The position numbers were made by a program, and so were the translations under genes. Of a stretch of 64,000 nt of DNA, positions 27,159 to 37,281 are shown piece after piece. This stretch comes from CAWIHA01 sp963835855 (GTDB lineage Bacteria; Acidobacteriota; Terriglobia; Bryobacterales; Bryobacteraceae). The first letter of the stretch is position 1. Each line of letters starts with the position of its first letter. The stretch spans positions 1 to 64,000 of the forward strand of contig CAWIHA010000008.1 of the NCBI GenBank assembly GCA_963835855.1. The letters run 5' to 3'. The notes below the pieces were generated by a model that saw only the letters and a program-made list of their open reading frames with translations, had not been told where the DNA came from and searched no databases.

Positions 27159-27994
27159 TGCGCCCGCACGCCAAGAGGGGCGGCTAGGCGTCCGTCACTG
27201 CCGCGGACGGACGGCCGTGAAGGGCCCAGGCCGCCAAAGCGCCGGTCGCGTCTCTGGTATTCGAGGATGGCGCGCAGTAGATCTTGGCGCGTGAAATCCG
27301 GCCACAGCGTCTCGGTGACGTACAGCTCCGCGTAGGCCACCTGCCAGAGCAGGAAATTGCTGATGCGCATCTCGCCGGAAGTGCGGATGAGCAGGTCCGG
27401 ATCCGGCAGCCCCGCCGTGTAGAGATGGGCTGCGGAATCGTCTTCCGTCACCTGGAGCTTGGCGAGCCGGCCGTTCGAGCGGGCCTCCTGGAGGACGGCG
27501 TTCACGGCGTCGGCCAGCTCGGCGCGCCCGCCGTAATTGATCGCAAGGTTGACGAGGAGACCGCGATTCGCCGCGGTCGCCTCAACGGCGTCGAGCAGCT
27601 CGCGCTGCGCCGCCGCGGGCAGCGCCTCCAGCCGGCCGATGGCTCTCAAGCGAATGCTGTTGCGTTGCAGGTTGGGCAACTCGCGGCGCAAGTAAACGCG
27701 GAGCAAGCGCCACAGCGTGTCCACTTCAGCCCGCGGGCGCTTCCAGTTCTCCACCGAAAACGCATAGAGCGTGAGCGCCTTGATGCCGAGGCGCGCGCAG
27801 GTCTCCACGGTCACGCGCACCGGCTCGACGCCCGCTCTGTGCCCGGCCACTCGCGGCAGGCTACGCTGCTTCGCCCACCTGCCGTTGCCGTCCATGATGA
27901 TTGCGATGTGCTTCGGCAGCCGGTCCGGATCGAGCGTTTCTGCCAGCTCGCGGTCCGGATCGTCCGGCCCCAGCACGTCCAGTAAGGCTTTCAT
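27155..27994 (-). CDS. uppS: isoprenyl transferase (undecaprenyl diphosphate synthase)
   Basis: A 279-aa cytoplasmic enzyme extending prenyl chains for the cell-wall lipid carrier. The catalytic motif IIMDGNGRWA (about residues 33-42) and later SGEMRISNFLLWQ are present. It carries about 20 extra N-terminal residues compared with the usual 250 aa. It is upstream of cdsA with a 4-bp overlap, and both serve envelope biosynthesis. Confidence 0.94.
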   Translation of the reverse strand: MKALLDVLGPDDPDRELAETLDPDRLPKHIAIIMDGNGRWAKQRSLPRVAGHRAGVEPVRVTVETCARLGIKALTLYAFSVENWKRPRAEVDTLWRLLRVYLRRELPNLQRNSIRLRAIGRLEALPAAAQRELLDAVEATAANRGLLVNLAINYGGRAELADAVNAVLQEARSNGRLAKLQVTEDDSAAHLYTAGLPDPDLLIRTSGEMRISNFLLWQVAYAELYVTETLWPDFTRQDLLRAILEYQRRDRRFGGLGPSRPSVRGSDGRLAAPLGVRAQ

Positions 27995-28188
27995 GAATTA
28001 CGTACTTTCCCATGGTACATGAACTATAGCGTCGTGATCCGCACCTACGAAGTAGCTTCGGGTAAAGGGACTCGTGCGCTCGGGCGGCCCGAGGGGTGGC
28101 CAACCAAGGAGCCACCTTACGATGCAGGCAGGTGTGGCGGTCGTTTGCGTCCTGCCGCCGGCCGGACAAGTGCGCGCGGGTGGCAGAC

Positions 28189-29643
28189 CTACCGTCCGGC
28201 CAGCGCCGCTTGCGGCTGGGGAATCGCCAGATCGATCGGCTTCACCGGCAACCCCAGCGACGTCAGCGGCTTTCCAAACTCCTGGGGATTTCCCACCGCA
28301 ACGATCGTGAACTCTTCCGGTTTCAGATATTGCCTTGCCACGCGCAGCACATCAGCCTTCGTCACCGCCGCGATGCCCTTCTGATATTCGAAGAGGAAAT
28401 CCTTCGGGTAGCCGTAATATTCATACCGCAGCAAGCGCTCCAGAGTTTTGCCCGGCGTATCGAAGTGAAAGACGAAGCTGTTCAGTACGATGTCCTTCGC
28501 CGTGCGCAACTCTTCATCTGACACCTCGTGCGCGCGGATCCGATCGACCTGTTGCCGCGACACCTCGATTGCATCGGTGGTCGATTGCGACTTTGTGCCA
28601 CCCGAAATCTCGAACAGCCCCGGGCTGATATACCCCGCGCCCCAGTCGGCGCCGATCGAGTAAGCGTATCCCAGCTTGGTCCGCACCGTCTTGAACAGAC
28701 GGCTGCTAAAGCCTCCGCCCAGAATCTCGGCCATAATCTCGAGCGCCGGATCGTTTTTGTCTTTCAGAATCCCACCGAGATGCCCAATGGAGAAGACGGT
28801 TTGATTGACGTCTTCTTTTGCCGCCAGGAACACGCCCGGCTCGGGCTTCGCCTCCACCTTCGGAAATGGCGGAACCGGCGCCTGTGTATACATCCAGCCG
28901 CCGAAGAGCTTCGCAAGTTTGGCCTTCATCTCGGGCGCCGAAAAATCGCCATACACGGCCAGCCTCACGTTCGCGGGAAAGTAATACCGGCGGTAGAACT
29001 GAACCAGGTCGTTGCGCCGAATGCGGTCCACCGTGGCATACTCCATCCGCCAGCCGTACGGCGTGTTCCTTCCGTAAACAATACTGGCAAACTCGCGCGC
29101 CGCGATTTCGTCAGGGTCGTCGTTGCGCCGTGAGATCTGGCTGCGGAGGTGCATCTTCGCCAGATCGATCTTCTCCTGACGAAATTCCGGCTCCGTCAGC
29201 ACGTCGTGGAAAATCCCGAGCACCTCGTCGGTGTTGTCCGTGAGCGCCGAGAACGTCACCTGGCCCAGCGTCTCTCCGATCGTGCTTTCCACCGACGCCG
29301 CCACGTTTTCCAGATCCTGGTCCAACCGATCGCCGGTCTTCGTCTTCGTCCCGCCCGACCGCATCACGATTCCAGTCACTTCCGCCAGCCCAACCTTGTC
29401 GGGTGGATCGAACAGGTTGCCCGTGCGCACAAGCGCCAGCCCGCTCACCAACGGCAGCTCGTGGTGCTCCAGCAGGTATACGCGAATGCCGTTCCGCATC
29501 GTGTACGTCTCCACTTGCGGAATCTTCACTTCGCGCAGCAGCGGAAACTTGAGTTCCGTAACGAGAGGGATCTTCTGTTCGGAAAGTGGCGCTTGAGCGA
29601 ACATCATTGAGCTGGCCAGAATCGCAACCCAGAGCGGCCTCAT
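28189..29643 (-). CDS. M16-family peptidase-like protein lacking the zinc motif
   Basis: A 484-aa protein with a signal peptide and two M16 halves. Where the active partner has HxxEH, this one reads GLAEVTGIVM, so both histidines and the glutamate are missing. Such proteins form the non-catalytic half of two-subunit M16 peptidases. It overlaps the active subunit gene (29640-31316) by 4 bp and is translated after it. It probably shapes the peptide-binding chamber in the periplasm. Confidence 0.88.
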   Translation of the reverse strand: MRPLWVAILASSMMFAQAPLSEQKIPLVTELKFPLLREVKIPQVETYTMRNGIRVYLLEHHELPLVSGLALVRTGNLFDPPDKVGLAEVTGIVMRSGGTKTKTGDRLDQDLENVAASVESTIGETLGQVTFSALTDNTDEVLGIFHDVLTEPEFRQEKIDLAKMHLRSQISRRNDDPDEIAAREFASIVYGRNTPYGWRMEYATVDRIRRNDLVQFYRRYYFPANVRLAVYGDFSAPEMKAKLAKLFGGWMYTQAPVPPFPKVEAKPEPGVFLAAKEDVNQTVFSIGHLGGILKDKNDPALEIMAEILGGGFSSRLFKTVRTKLGYAYSIGADWGAGYISPGLFEISGGTKSQSTTDAIEVSRQQVDRIRAHEVSDEELRTAKDIVLNSFVFHFDTPGKTLERLLRYEYYGYPKDFLFEYQKGIAAVTKADVLRVARQYLKPEEFTIVAVGNPQEFGKPLTSLGLPVKPIDLAIPQPQAALAGR

Positions 29644-31316
29644 TCTGCACCCCGCTTCCCCGCCCCCGAACTGAGCGCGGTGTTCCGAAGAACCGCGCCA
29701 TCCCGCCGTGAGGCGGTCAGCCTCACCACGCCTCCCTTGTCCATCGCAGCGGGCTCCGGAAGCGCCACAGCGTAGGCTACGGTTCGTCCACCCTCCACAA
29801 AGTACTGCCGCACCACACGCTGGACATCATCGGCGGTCACGCGGTTGATGTCATCGAGTCCGGTAAACATCTTCTGCCAGTCGCCGTAGTTGACGTGATA
29901 GAACGCCAGTTCCTCCGCCATTCCCGTGTTGCTATCGAGTTGCCGGATCAGCGCCGCGCGCACCTTCGTCTTCACTCGCGCCAGCGTTTCCGCATCCACC
30001 TTCTCGCGCTTCAGCCGCTCGATAACCTCGTTTACCGCTTTCTCGTTCTCCTCCACCTCATGCCCCTGGCTCGGCGCAACGAAAATCAGAAACAGGTTTG
30101 GATATTCGCCGGCCGGGTACGCCGGGGCGGTATCCACCTCGAGCGCGATCTTGCGGTCCCTCACCAAGCTCGTATACAGCAGCCCGGTGCGCCCGTCGCC
30201 CAACACACCGCTCAGCACCTCGAGCACCGGGTCATCCGCGCTCCGCTGGTCTGGCCTCTTATACACCATCGCCAGAAATGGCTGGCTTGGCGTTTCGATT
30301 GCCACCCGCTTCGGCCCCTCCTGCGGCGGCTCTACCGTGTGCAGAGGCTCCGGCAGCGGCCGCGCCGGCAGCAGGGAGAAATACTTCTGGGCCAGCCGCT
30401 TCGCCTCCAGCGGGTTCACATCGCCCGCGATCGCGATGGTGATATTCGGCGGAACGTAATATTTGTGGAAAAACTCTTCGGCGTCTCCCACACGCAGGTG
30501 CGCGATGTCGCTTGGCCATCCGATCGCGGTATCCCGGTAAGGGTGCGCCTCGAACGCAGTCGCTTGCAGAGCCTCCATCAGCTTGCCTTCGGGGTTCGAA
30601 TCCACCCGCATCCGCCGCTCCTCGCGGACCACGTCACGCTCCTTATAGAACTCGCGGAACACCGGATGCAAGAACCGCTGCGACTCCAGCAAGAACCACA
30701 ACTCGATCCGGTTCGCCGGTAGGCTGTAGTAGTAGTTGGTCGAATCCTCGGCGGTGTTCGCGTTCAGCCCGACGCCGCCGTTCTCCTCGATAAACTGCGG
30801 ATACGCATTTGGAATCACGTACGATTCCGCCTTGGCGGTCTCCGCCTTAACCTGTTCCTCGAGCGCCTGGAGCTTTTTGGCGCCCGCTTCTAAAGGCAAA
30901 GATGCATGACCGTTTCCTGATGTCACCGGCTCGCCGCCATTCGCCGCAGGCGCCCCCTGGCGCAGCCCGCGCCGTGCTTGCTCCGCTTCAAGCTGATCGT
31001 ACGCCCGCTCCAGCGCTTCGAGCGCCTTCTTTTCCTCCGTATAGTTCTTCGTGCCGATTGTCTCGGTCCCTTTGAACGCCATGTGCTCGAACATGTGCGC
31101 CAGACCGGTCTTGCCGCCCGGGTCGTCCACCGACCCCGCGTTCACGTAAGTGTGGAACGACACCACCGGCGCCTCATGCCGCTCAAGGATGATGAAGTGC
31201 AGCCCGTTCGTCAGCGTAAATTCGGTGACTCGCTTCTCGAACTCCTTCAGGTTCTGCGCCGTCAGCAGAACCGGCAGACAAAACAACACCAACAACATCC
31301 TGCATTGACTTCGCAT
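29640..31316 (-). CDS. M16-family zinc peptidase, catalytic subunit
   Basis: About 558 aa from ATG 31316 (MRSQCRMLLVLFCL), which has GGGAG upstream and starts a signal peptide; the longer start at 31361 is less likely. The zinc motif is HMFEHMAFKGT (HxxEH), with a further Glu downstream (EDSTNYYYSLP). An insertion of about 60 residues rich in Ala, Gly and Lys separates the zinc motif from the second conserved part. It forms a pair with the inactive subunit gene, overlapping by 4 bp. Confidence 0.9.
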   Translation of the reverse strand: MRSQCRMLLVLFCLPVLLTAQNLKEFEKRVTEFTLTNGLHFIILERHEAPVVSFHTYVNAGSVDDPGGKTGLAHMFEHMAFKGTETIGTKNYTEEKKALEALERAYDQLEAEQARRGLRQGAPAANGGEPVTSGNGHASLPLEAGAKKLQALEEQVKAETAKAESYVIPNAYPQFIEENGGVGLNANTAEDSTNYYYSLPANRIELWFLLESQRFLHPVFREFYKERDVVREERRMRVDSNPEGKLMEALQATAFEAHPYRDTAIGWPSDIAHLRVGDAEEFFHKYYVPPNITIAIAGDVNPLEAKRLAQKYFSLLPARPLPEPLHTVEPPQEGPKRVAIETPSQPFLAMVYKRPDQRSADDPVLEVLSGVLGDGRTGLLYTSLVRDRKIALEVDTAPAYPAGEYPNLFLIFVAPSQGHEVEENEKAVNEVIERLKREKVDAETLARVKTKVRAALIRQLDSNTGMAEELAFYHVNYGDWQKMFTGLDDINRVTADDVQRVVRQYFVEGGRTVAYAVALPEPAAMDKGGVVRLTASRRDGAVLRNTALSSGAGKRGAE

Positions 31317-31361
31317 CCGCGCATTCTCCCGGGAAGATCGCCCTACTGTTACTGAATTCAT

Positions 31362-31671
31362 TCTAGATGATGCGCGACTAGCATAAAACCGAAATCAAAA
31401 GCGGCAGTTCCCGATCTCATCCAGTACTGCCTCCTGACATCGATTCCCCGGCCGCAGGTCAGAGGACCGGGCTGGGACCGTTCAAACGGAAGGCGGTCCG
31501 TTGTAAAATACTCACTGTTGAGCAGCCCGAAACGGAATTCTGGCTATCCGGCAAAGAACAATGATCTGGAAGCTGAGACGAAGGCCGGGCAGGCCATCGG
31601 TTTCACGCCGCGGCCAGAGCAGAATGAGGGAATAAGCATCCTGTCCAAGAGACCCCAAAAAGGAGAACCAC
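31362..31671. other. divergent promoter region
   Basis: The 310 bp between the M16 operon and the DUF4412 gene should hold both promoters. A candidate plus-strand promoter is annotated at 31481-31509. No gene is seen. Confidence 0.4.
31481..31509 (+). promoter_or_regulatory. candidate sigma-70 promoter for the DUF4412 gene
   Basis: TTCAAA (31481-31486), 17-bp spacer, TAAAAT (31504-31509), about 160 bp before the DUF4412 start. Match is 4/6 and 5/6. It may be chance. Confidence 0.3.
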
Positions 31672-32292
31672 GTGATTCGACGATTCGCCGTTTGCTGTTC
31701 GTGTCTATTGCTGGCCGTGCTGGCAGCCATACCGCTGCTGGCTCAGGCGCCCCCGCAGTTTTCCGCTGACATGAAGTTTACGTCCCCCAGGGGGATGTCG
31801 GGCGCTGGGACAATGTACTTCGGTGGCGACAAGGTCCGCATGGAAATGTCCACGTCAGGTCACGAGAGCATCATGATCACTGATATGACGCACAAAGTCG
31901 CCTACATGCTGATGCCGCAGCAGCATATGTACATGGAGATGAGTACGGACAAGCCGGGCGCACACCGCGGCCCCGACTGGCGCATGTACAATGCCGCCAA
32001 TCCCTGCGCTACTATGCCGGAGACGACCTGTCAGAAGGCCGGTATGGACATGGTCAACGGCCGTTTGTGCAACAAGTGGCTGTTCACCGGAAAGAGCGCG
32101 GGCTCGAATCGCACGGTGTGGATCGATCAAAAGACCGGCATCCCGATTAAGACCCAGACATCCGACGGCGCCTTGTTCGAGCTAACGAACATCAAAGAAG
32201 GAGCCCAGAGCCGCAGCCTGTTCGAAATCCCCGCGGGTTATCAAAAGATGGATATGGGCAATATGATGCAGAGATTCCAGCGCCCACAGTAA
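31672..32292 (+). CDS. DUF4412 periplasmic protein
   Basis: A 206-aa exported protein with a GTG start after AAAGGAG. After a signal peptide (cleavage near LLAQAPP), the mature part is Met-rich and beta-strand-like: SADMKFTSPRG, KVRMEMST, MLMPQQHMYMEM, WIDQKTGIPIK and IPAGYQKMDMG. This repeated beta pattern is the DUF4412/LolA-like fold. Function is unknown. Two Cys pairs occur (CATMPETTC and LCNKW). It is monocistronic. Confidence 0.8.
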   Translation: MIRRFAVCCSCLLLAVLAAIPLLAQAPPQFSADMKFTSPRGMSGAGTMYFGGDKVRMEMSTSGHESIMITDMTHKVAYMLMPQQHMYMEMSTDKPGAHRGPDWRMYNAANPCATMPETTCQKAGMDMVNGRLCNKWLFTGKSAGSNRTVWIDQKTGIPIKTQTSDGALFELTNIKEGAQSRSLFEIPAGYQKMDMGNMMQRFQRPQ

Positions 32293-32442
32293 CAAGCGGT
32301 GTGTTGCCGTTTGCTCACGTGGCCCGTAGCCTGATTTCGTAGTCCGCAGATGGCGCACCTGCCGGCGCCCTCACAACGGTGCCATGACCACCCATCCGGA
32401 TGCGTGGGTTGCGGGCCACAATGGCGAGCAGCGGCATGCGCG

Positions 32443-33690
32443 CTATTCGTATCGCAGCGCCACCACCGGATCCAGCCGAGCCGCCTTGGCCGCCGGCCAG
32501 ATCCCGAAGAACAATCCCACGCCCACCGAGACACACACGCCCAGCATCGCCGCCCACACCGGCACCTCCGTCGGCAGGTTTGGAAACACGAGCCTCGCGG
32601 CCAGCGACGTCAACCAGCCCAGCGTCATCCCGAGCAGGCCGCCCAAGCCTGTCAACACCACTGCCTCCGTTAGGAACTGCGCCACAATATCCGCGCGCCG
32701 TGCACCCACCGCCTTCCGCAACCCGATCTCCCGCGTCCGCTCGGTCACCGACACCAGCATGATGTTCATCACTCCGATGCCGCCCACCAGCAGCCCGATC
32801 GAGCTCAGCACTACCATCACCAGCGCCGTGATCGACATCAGCCGCCGGAAATCCTCCACCAGTTCCTCCGCCGTCGAAATCGCAAAATTGTCCGGCTTGT
32901 CGTACGGCACCCGCCGCTCCTGCCTCAGGATGGTCTCCACCTCGTCCAGCGCGGCCGCCATTTCACCCTGCCTGGCGCCAATGATCAACATGTTCTCCTT
33001 GGCGCTCGGGAACATCTTCTTCATCGTGAAGTACGGCAGCAGCACCCGGCGGTCCTCCTGGCCCGGGAACGACGCGGCCGGCCGCTCCATCGACCCGATT
33101 ACCTCCAATTGGTGCCCGTCCACTTCGATCCACTTCCCCACCGGGTCCACGTTGGGGAACAGCGACTTCTCGATGTCCTCCCCGATCACCGCCACCGGAA
33201 AACGGCGCTGATTATCGATGTCTCCGAGGAACCGGCCGTGCCGCATTACCGTGCCACCGAATGCGTACCCTTCTTCCGTGCCCGCAAGGGCGATCTGGTA
33301 GATCTCGTTGTTTTTATACCGCACATTGTCGGCTACCCCGTGCCCGAACACATTCGGGCTGAACAGGTACGGGCTCACGAATTCACACGCGCCGCAACGG
33401 TCCTGCAAGGCCCGTGCGTTCTCGAGCGTCAGTGGCCTTCTCTGCCGCTCCTCCTCGCTTAGTCCGAACCGTATCCCAATCTTGAACTTGAACACGATGA
33501 TCGTCTGTGGCCCGAAGCTCCGGAAAATGTTGCTGATCGCCGAGTCCATGCCGGTGACAATCGAGCCCACCGCGATGACTGTGCCGGTGCCGATAATCAC
33601 GCCCAGCACCGTGAGAAAGCTGCGCATCTTGTGCTCGCGCACCGTCCGCAGCGCCATTCCCACCGCCGATGCGATCCCAAAACTATTCAT
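32443..33690 (-). CDS. MacB-type ABC permease
   Basis: A 415-aa protein with an N-terminal membrane segment (LTVLGVIIGTGTVIAVGSIV), a large periplasmic MacB_PCD domain and three C-terminal FtsX helices (VVLSSIGLLVGGIGVMNIML and two more). It ends AARLDPVVALRYE, the typical C-terminus. MacB permeases move no substrate through the membrane but transmit force to a periplasmic partner. It lies 75 bp after a paralogue (33766-35007) and no ATPase or adaptor is in the window. Confidence 0.88.
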   Translation of the reverse strand: MNSFGIASAVGMALRTVREHKMRSFLTVLGVIIGTGTVIAVGSIVTGMDSAISNIFRSFGPQTIIVFKFKIGIRFGLSEEERQRRPLTLENARALQDRCGACEFVSPYLFSPNVFGHGVADNVRYKNNEIYQIALAGTEEGYAFGGTVMRHGRFLGDIDNQRRFPVAVIGEDIEKSLFPNVDPVGKWIEVDGHQLEVIGSMERPAASFPGQEDRRVLLPYFTMKKMFPSAKENMLIIGARQGEMAAALDEVETILRQERRVPYDKPDNFAISTAEELVEDFRRLMSITALVMVVLSSIGLLVGGIGVMNIMLVSVTERTREIGLRKAVGARRADIVAQFLTEAVVLTGLGGLLGMTLGWLTSLAARLVFPNLPTEVPVWAAMLGVCVSVGVGLFFGIWPAAKAARLDPVVALRYE

Positions 33691-33765
33691 TCACCGTCCT
33701 ACGATCCACGTTCCGCCGTGCTATCCGCCCCACCTACGATCCACGTTCCACTACCCCCATCTTCT

Positions 33766-35007
33766 TCACACCTCGCTCCGCAACGCCTCGATCGGATCCA
33801 GCTTCGCCGCCCGGTGCGCCGGATAGATTCCGAAGAACAATCCGACTGCCGCGGACAGACCCACCCCGATCGCCACCGACGCAATCGGCATAGCCGCCGG
33901 CACCGGCGTCAGCCGCCTCACCAGCAGTACGGTGATCCACGCTGCGATTACGCCGATCAGCCCGCCTGCGCCCGCCAGCAGCGAGGATTCGACCAGAAAC
34001 TGGCCCATAATGTCGCTGCTCCTCGCGCCCACCGATTTCCGGATCCCGATCTCGTGCGTCCGCTCCGTCACCACCGCCAGCATGATATTCATGATCACCA
34101 CGCCGCCCACAACCATGAACACCGAGACAACGCCCACCGCTGTCCTCGCAATCACGCCCGTGATCTGGTCCCAACTCGCCACCATCACATCAGAGGAGAA
34201 CAGGCCGAAGTTCTCCTCCTGCGCCGGCCGCAGGTGTCTCTTCGCGCGCAGCAGTTGCCGCACCTCATCCTGCGTGCGATACAGCTGTTCGCGGTCCGGC
34301 GCGAGGCCCGCGAACGACAACCCGGTGCGCGATCCGTAAATCTTGAAATAGGTGTGGATCGGAATCATGACGAAGTTGTCACGCGACTCCCCGAACGCGC
34401 TCCCCAGCGCCTTCGCCACCCCGATCACCTCGAAAGGCAGCCCGTCCATCGTGATTGTCTTGCCCACCGGGTCCACACCCGGAAAAAAACTTTCCTTCAG
34501 GTCGTTCCCGATGAATGCGACGTACAGGTGCCGCCGGTCGTCCGACTCGGAAATGAAGCGGCCTATCGCTGGCTGCACGTTAGTGATGGCGCCGATGTTG
34601 GGGCTCACGCCTTCGAAGTTCACGGTGTCCGCCGATTGCCGTTCGTAGCTCGCGGCCGTCGTGCGGCTCGATTGCATCCCCATCTCCGTCGTCAGGGTGG
34701 CGTGTTCCTTCAGGAACTCGAACTCTTCCTCGGTCAACTGTGGGTTTCGCGCCTGCATCTCCATCCACTTCTTCGGGTCCCACTGCCCCAGCATCGGGAT
34801 GCGCACCACACGGTACCCTGTCGCGCCCAGGTCCGACACCGTCTGCGCCACATACACGTCCATCCCGTGGATCACCGACATCACCGCGATCAGCGTCGCC
34901 GTCGCCAGGATGACGCCGAGCAGCGTGAGCAAGCTGCGCAGCTTGCTCGCGCGCAGCGAGCCCAAAGCCACCCAGATTGCTTCCCGGAAAGAGGCGTGAG
35001 ATTTCAT
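33766..35007 (-). CDS. MacB-type ABC permease
   Basis: A 413-aa paralogue of the permease at 32443-33690, with the same layout: LLTLLGVILATATLIAVMSV at the N-terminus, a periplasmic domain and FtsX-type C-terminal helices ending AKLDPIEALRSEV. The two likely form a heterodimeric permease with an ATPase encoded elsewhere. The upstream gene acs is read in the same direction but is 66 bp away. Confidence 0.88.
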   Translation of the reverse strand: MKSHASFREAIWVALGSLRASKLRSLLTLLGVILATATLIAVMSVIHGMDVYVAQTVSDLGATGYRVVRIPMLGQWDPKKWMEMQARNPQLTEEEFEFLKEHATLTTEMGMQSSRTTAASYERQSADTVNFEGVSPNIGAITNVQPAIGRFISESDDRRHLYVAFIGNDLKESFFPGVDPVGKTITMDGLPFEVIGVAKALGSAFGESRDNFVMIPIHTYFKIYGSRTGLSFAGLAPDREQLYRTQDEVRQLLRAKRHLRPAQEENFGLFSSDVMVASWDQITGVIARTAVGVVSVFMVVGGVVIMNIMLAVVTERTHEIGIRKSVGARSSDIMGQFLVESSLLAGAGGLIGVIAAWITVLLVRRLTPVPAAMPIASVAIGVGLSAAVGLFFGIYPAHRAAKLDPIEALRSEV

Positions 35008-35072
35008 CGCGGCTAAGAAACTACCTCGCCCACATGATTTCTGCGTGTAGGGCCGCTCGGAGCCTGGCGCTT

Positions 35073-37019
35073 CTAATCTTCACTGCGCTGCGCCGCCAGC
35101 CGGTTAATCACGCTCATGTCCTCGAGCGTCGTCACATCGCCTGTGACCCCGTGCGCCGTAACGATCTCCCGCAACAGGCGCCGCATGATTTTCCCGCTGC
35201 GCGTCTTTGGCAGGCCATCCGCGAACCGGATCTCCGCCGGCTTGGCGAATCCGCCGATCTCATGCGCCACCCACTTCCGCAGGTCCTCGCCGAGCTGGTG
35301 CGGGTCCCACTGGCCCTTCTTCAGCGTGACGAACGCGCACACCGCCTGGCCCGTGATCTCGTCCGGCCGCCCCACTACTGCTGCTTCCGCCACCGCCGGA
35401 TGCTTCACCAGCGCTGATTCGATCTCCATCGTGCTCAGCCTGTGCCCGCTGACGTTCATCACGTCGTCCACGCGCCCAAGCACCGTGAAATAGCCCTCGC
35501 TGTCCCGCCGTGCTGCGTCGCCCGTGAAGTACACGCCGGGAATGCGGCTCCAGTACTGGCTCTGGTAACGTTGCGGATCGCGCCAGATCGTTCGCAGCAT
35601 CGAGGGCCACGGCCGCTGGATTACCAGGAATCCTTCCTTATCATCGCCCACCGGCTTGCCGTTCAGATCCACGATCTCCGCCAGCACGCCCGGCAGCGGG
35701 AAAGTGGCACAACCCGGCTTGAGCGGCGTCGCGCCAGGCATTGCCGAGAGCATAATCGCGCCTGTCTCCGTCTGCCACCACGTGTCCACAATCGGGCAGC
35801 GGCCTTTGCCGATCACGCGGTGATACCACTCCCACGCCGCCGGATTGATCGGCTCGCCGACTGAGCCCAGCAGCCGCAGGCTTGAGAGGTCGTGCGCACC
35901 CGGCCACTGGTCCCCTTGACGGATCAGCGCGCGAATTGCCGTCGGCGAGGTGTAGAAAATGCTGACGCCATACTTCTCCACCATCCGCCACCAGCGGTCG
36001 AAGGCCGGAAAGTCCGGTGCGCCCTCGTACATCACGGATGTCGCGCCCGCCGCCAGCGGCCCGTAAACGATGTAGCTGTGCCCCGTGACCCAGCCGATGT
36101 CCGCCGTGCACCAGTACGTGTCTTCCTCGTGCAGATCGAACACCCACTTCATCGTCATCACACACTGCAGCAGGTAGCCGCCCGTCGTGTGCAGGATCCC
36201 CTTCGGCTGCCCCGTCGTTCCCGACGTGTACAACACGTATAGCGGATGCTCGGCGTCGAGCGGCTCCGCCGGGCACACCTCGCTGACGCCCTCCTCGATC
36301 TCGTGCCACCACAGGTCCCGCCCCGGTTTCATTGAAACGGCCGTCCCCGTCCGCCGGTATACGATCACGTCCCGCACCGACTGCGTGTCCGCCAGGGCCT
36401 CATCCACCGTATCCTTCAGCTTCACCTCGCGCCCGCGCCGCCATCCGCCATCGGCCGTAATCACGATATTGGCTCCGAGATCCAGGACCCGCGCCTTGAT
36501 CGCCTCCGCCGAAAACCCGCCGAACACCACGCTGTGCGTGATGCCCAGCCGGGCGCACGCCAGCATCGCGACCGGCAGCTCGGGAACCATCGGCATATAG
36601 ATAATTGCGCGGTCACCGGCCTTCCACCCGCGCGCCTTCAGCACGTTCGCGAACCGGCACACCAGCCGGTGCAGCTCATAGTAGGAAATCATCCGCTGGT
36701 CGCCCGGCTCGCCTTCCCACAGGATCGCGATTTTGTTCCGCCGCGGCGTTTGCAAGTGCCGGTCCAAGCAGTTATAGGAGGCGTTGATCTTGCCACCCAC
36801 GAACCATTTCGCGAACGGCGGATCCCACTCGAACACGTGCGACCATTTCTCAAACCACGCCAGTTCTTTTTCCGCCAGCTCGCCCCAAAACTCCTCCGGC
36901 TTTTCCTTCGCGCGGTTGTACATGGCGCGGTACGCCCTCATGCCCTGCACGTTGGCACGGCTGACGAATTCCGGGCTGGGCTCGTATACGGTTCGTGCTT
37001 CGGTTGCTCGGTCTGGCAT
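35073..37019 (-). CDS. acs: acetyl-CoA synthetase
   Basis: About 648 aa from ATG 37019 (MPDRATEARTVYEPSPEFVS) after AAAGGAG; the longer start at 37106 is unlikely. It activates acetate with ATP and CoA through acetyl-AMP. Motifs: YTSGTTGQPKG (P-loop), DTWWQTETGA and a C-terminal lysine region SGKIMRRLLRE, whose Lys is the acetylation site of regulated members. Length equals Acs. A single-gene unit; no regulator is adjacent. Confidence 0.95.
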   Translation of the reverse strand: MPDRATEARTVYEPSPEFVSRANVQGMRAYRAMYNRAKEKPEEFWGELAEKELAWFEKWSHVFEWDPPFAKWFVGGKINASYNCLDRHLQTPRRNKIAILWEGEPGDQRMISYYELHRLVCRFANVLKARGWKAGDRAIIYMPMVPELPVAMLACARLGITHSVVFGGFSAEAIKARVLDLGANIVITADGGWRRGREVKLKDTVDEALADTQSVRDVIVYRRTGTAVSMKPGRDLWWHEIEEGVSEVCPAEPLDAEHPLYVLYTSGTTGQPKGILHTTGGYLLQCVMTMKWVFDLHEEDTYWCTADIGWVTGHSYIVYGPLAAGATSVMYEGAPDFPAFDRWWRMVEKYGVSIFYTSPTAIRALIRQGDQWPGAHDLSSLRLLGSVGEPINPAAWEWYHRVIGKGRCPIVDTWWQTETGAIMLSAMPGATPLKPGCATFPLPGVLAEIVDLNGKPVGDDKEGFLVIQRPWPSMLRTIWRDPQRYQSQYWSRIPGVYFTGDAARRDSEGYFTVLGRVDDVMNVSGHRLSTMEIESALVKHPAVAEAAVVGRPDEITGQAVCAFVTLKKGQWDPHQLGEDLRKWVAHEIGGFAKPAEIRFADGLPKTRSGKIMRRLLREIVTAHGVTGDVTTLEDMSVINRLAAQRSED

Positions 37020-37281
37020 AGCTCTCCTTTGGATATTTGATGCGGTTACACGAGGCAGGTTCCATCTTAATCCAAGAGTGCGCTCGGGCGCTCCAGGGCA
37101 GTGCACTAAATGTGGAGCGCACTACCCGCTCCAGCTAATGTCGTGTCGCCGAAAGCCTTCCAGACCGCTCTCTGGCGCTCGCGGCTCCGTTCCGGGCCGC
37201 ACGTGAGCAAGCCGTACGTGGGGCCCGAAGACAGCGCCGTAGGAGAGGGCGCAGGCCGCACCCAGCGCTCATAATAGAAGC

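Noticed and set aside
33631..35016. 461-aa plus-strand reading frame
   Set aside because: Histidine/arginine-rich shadow of the MacB-type permease on the minus strand.
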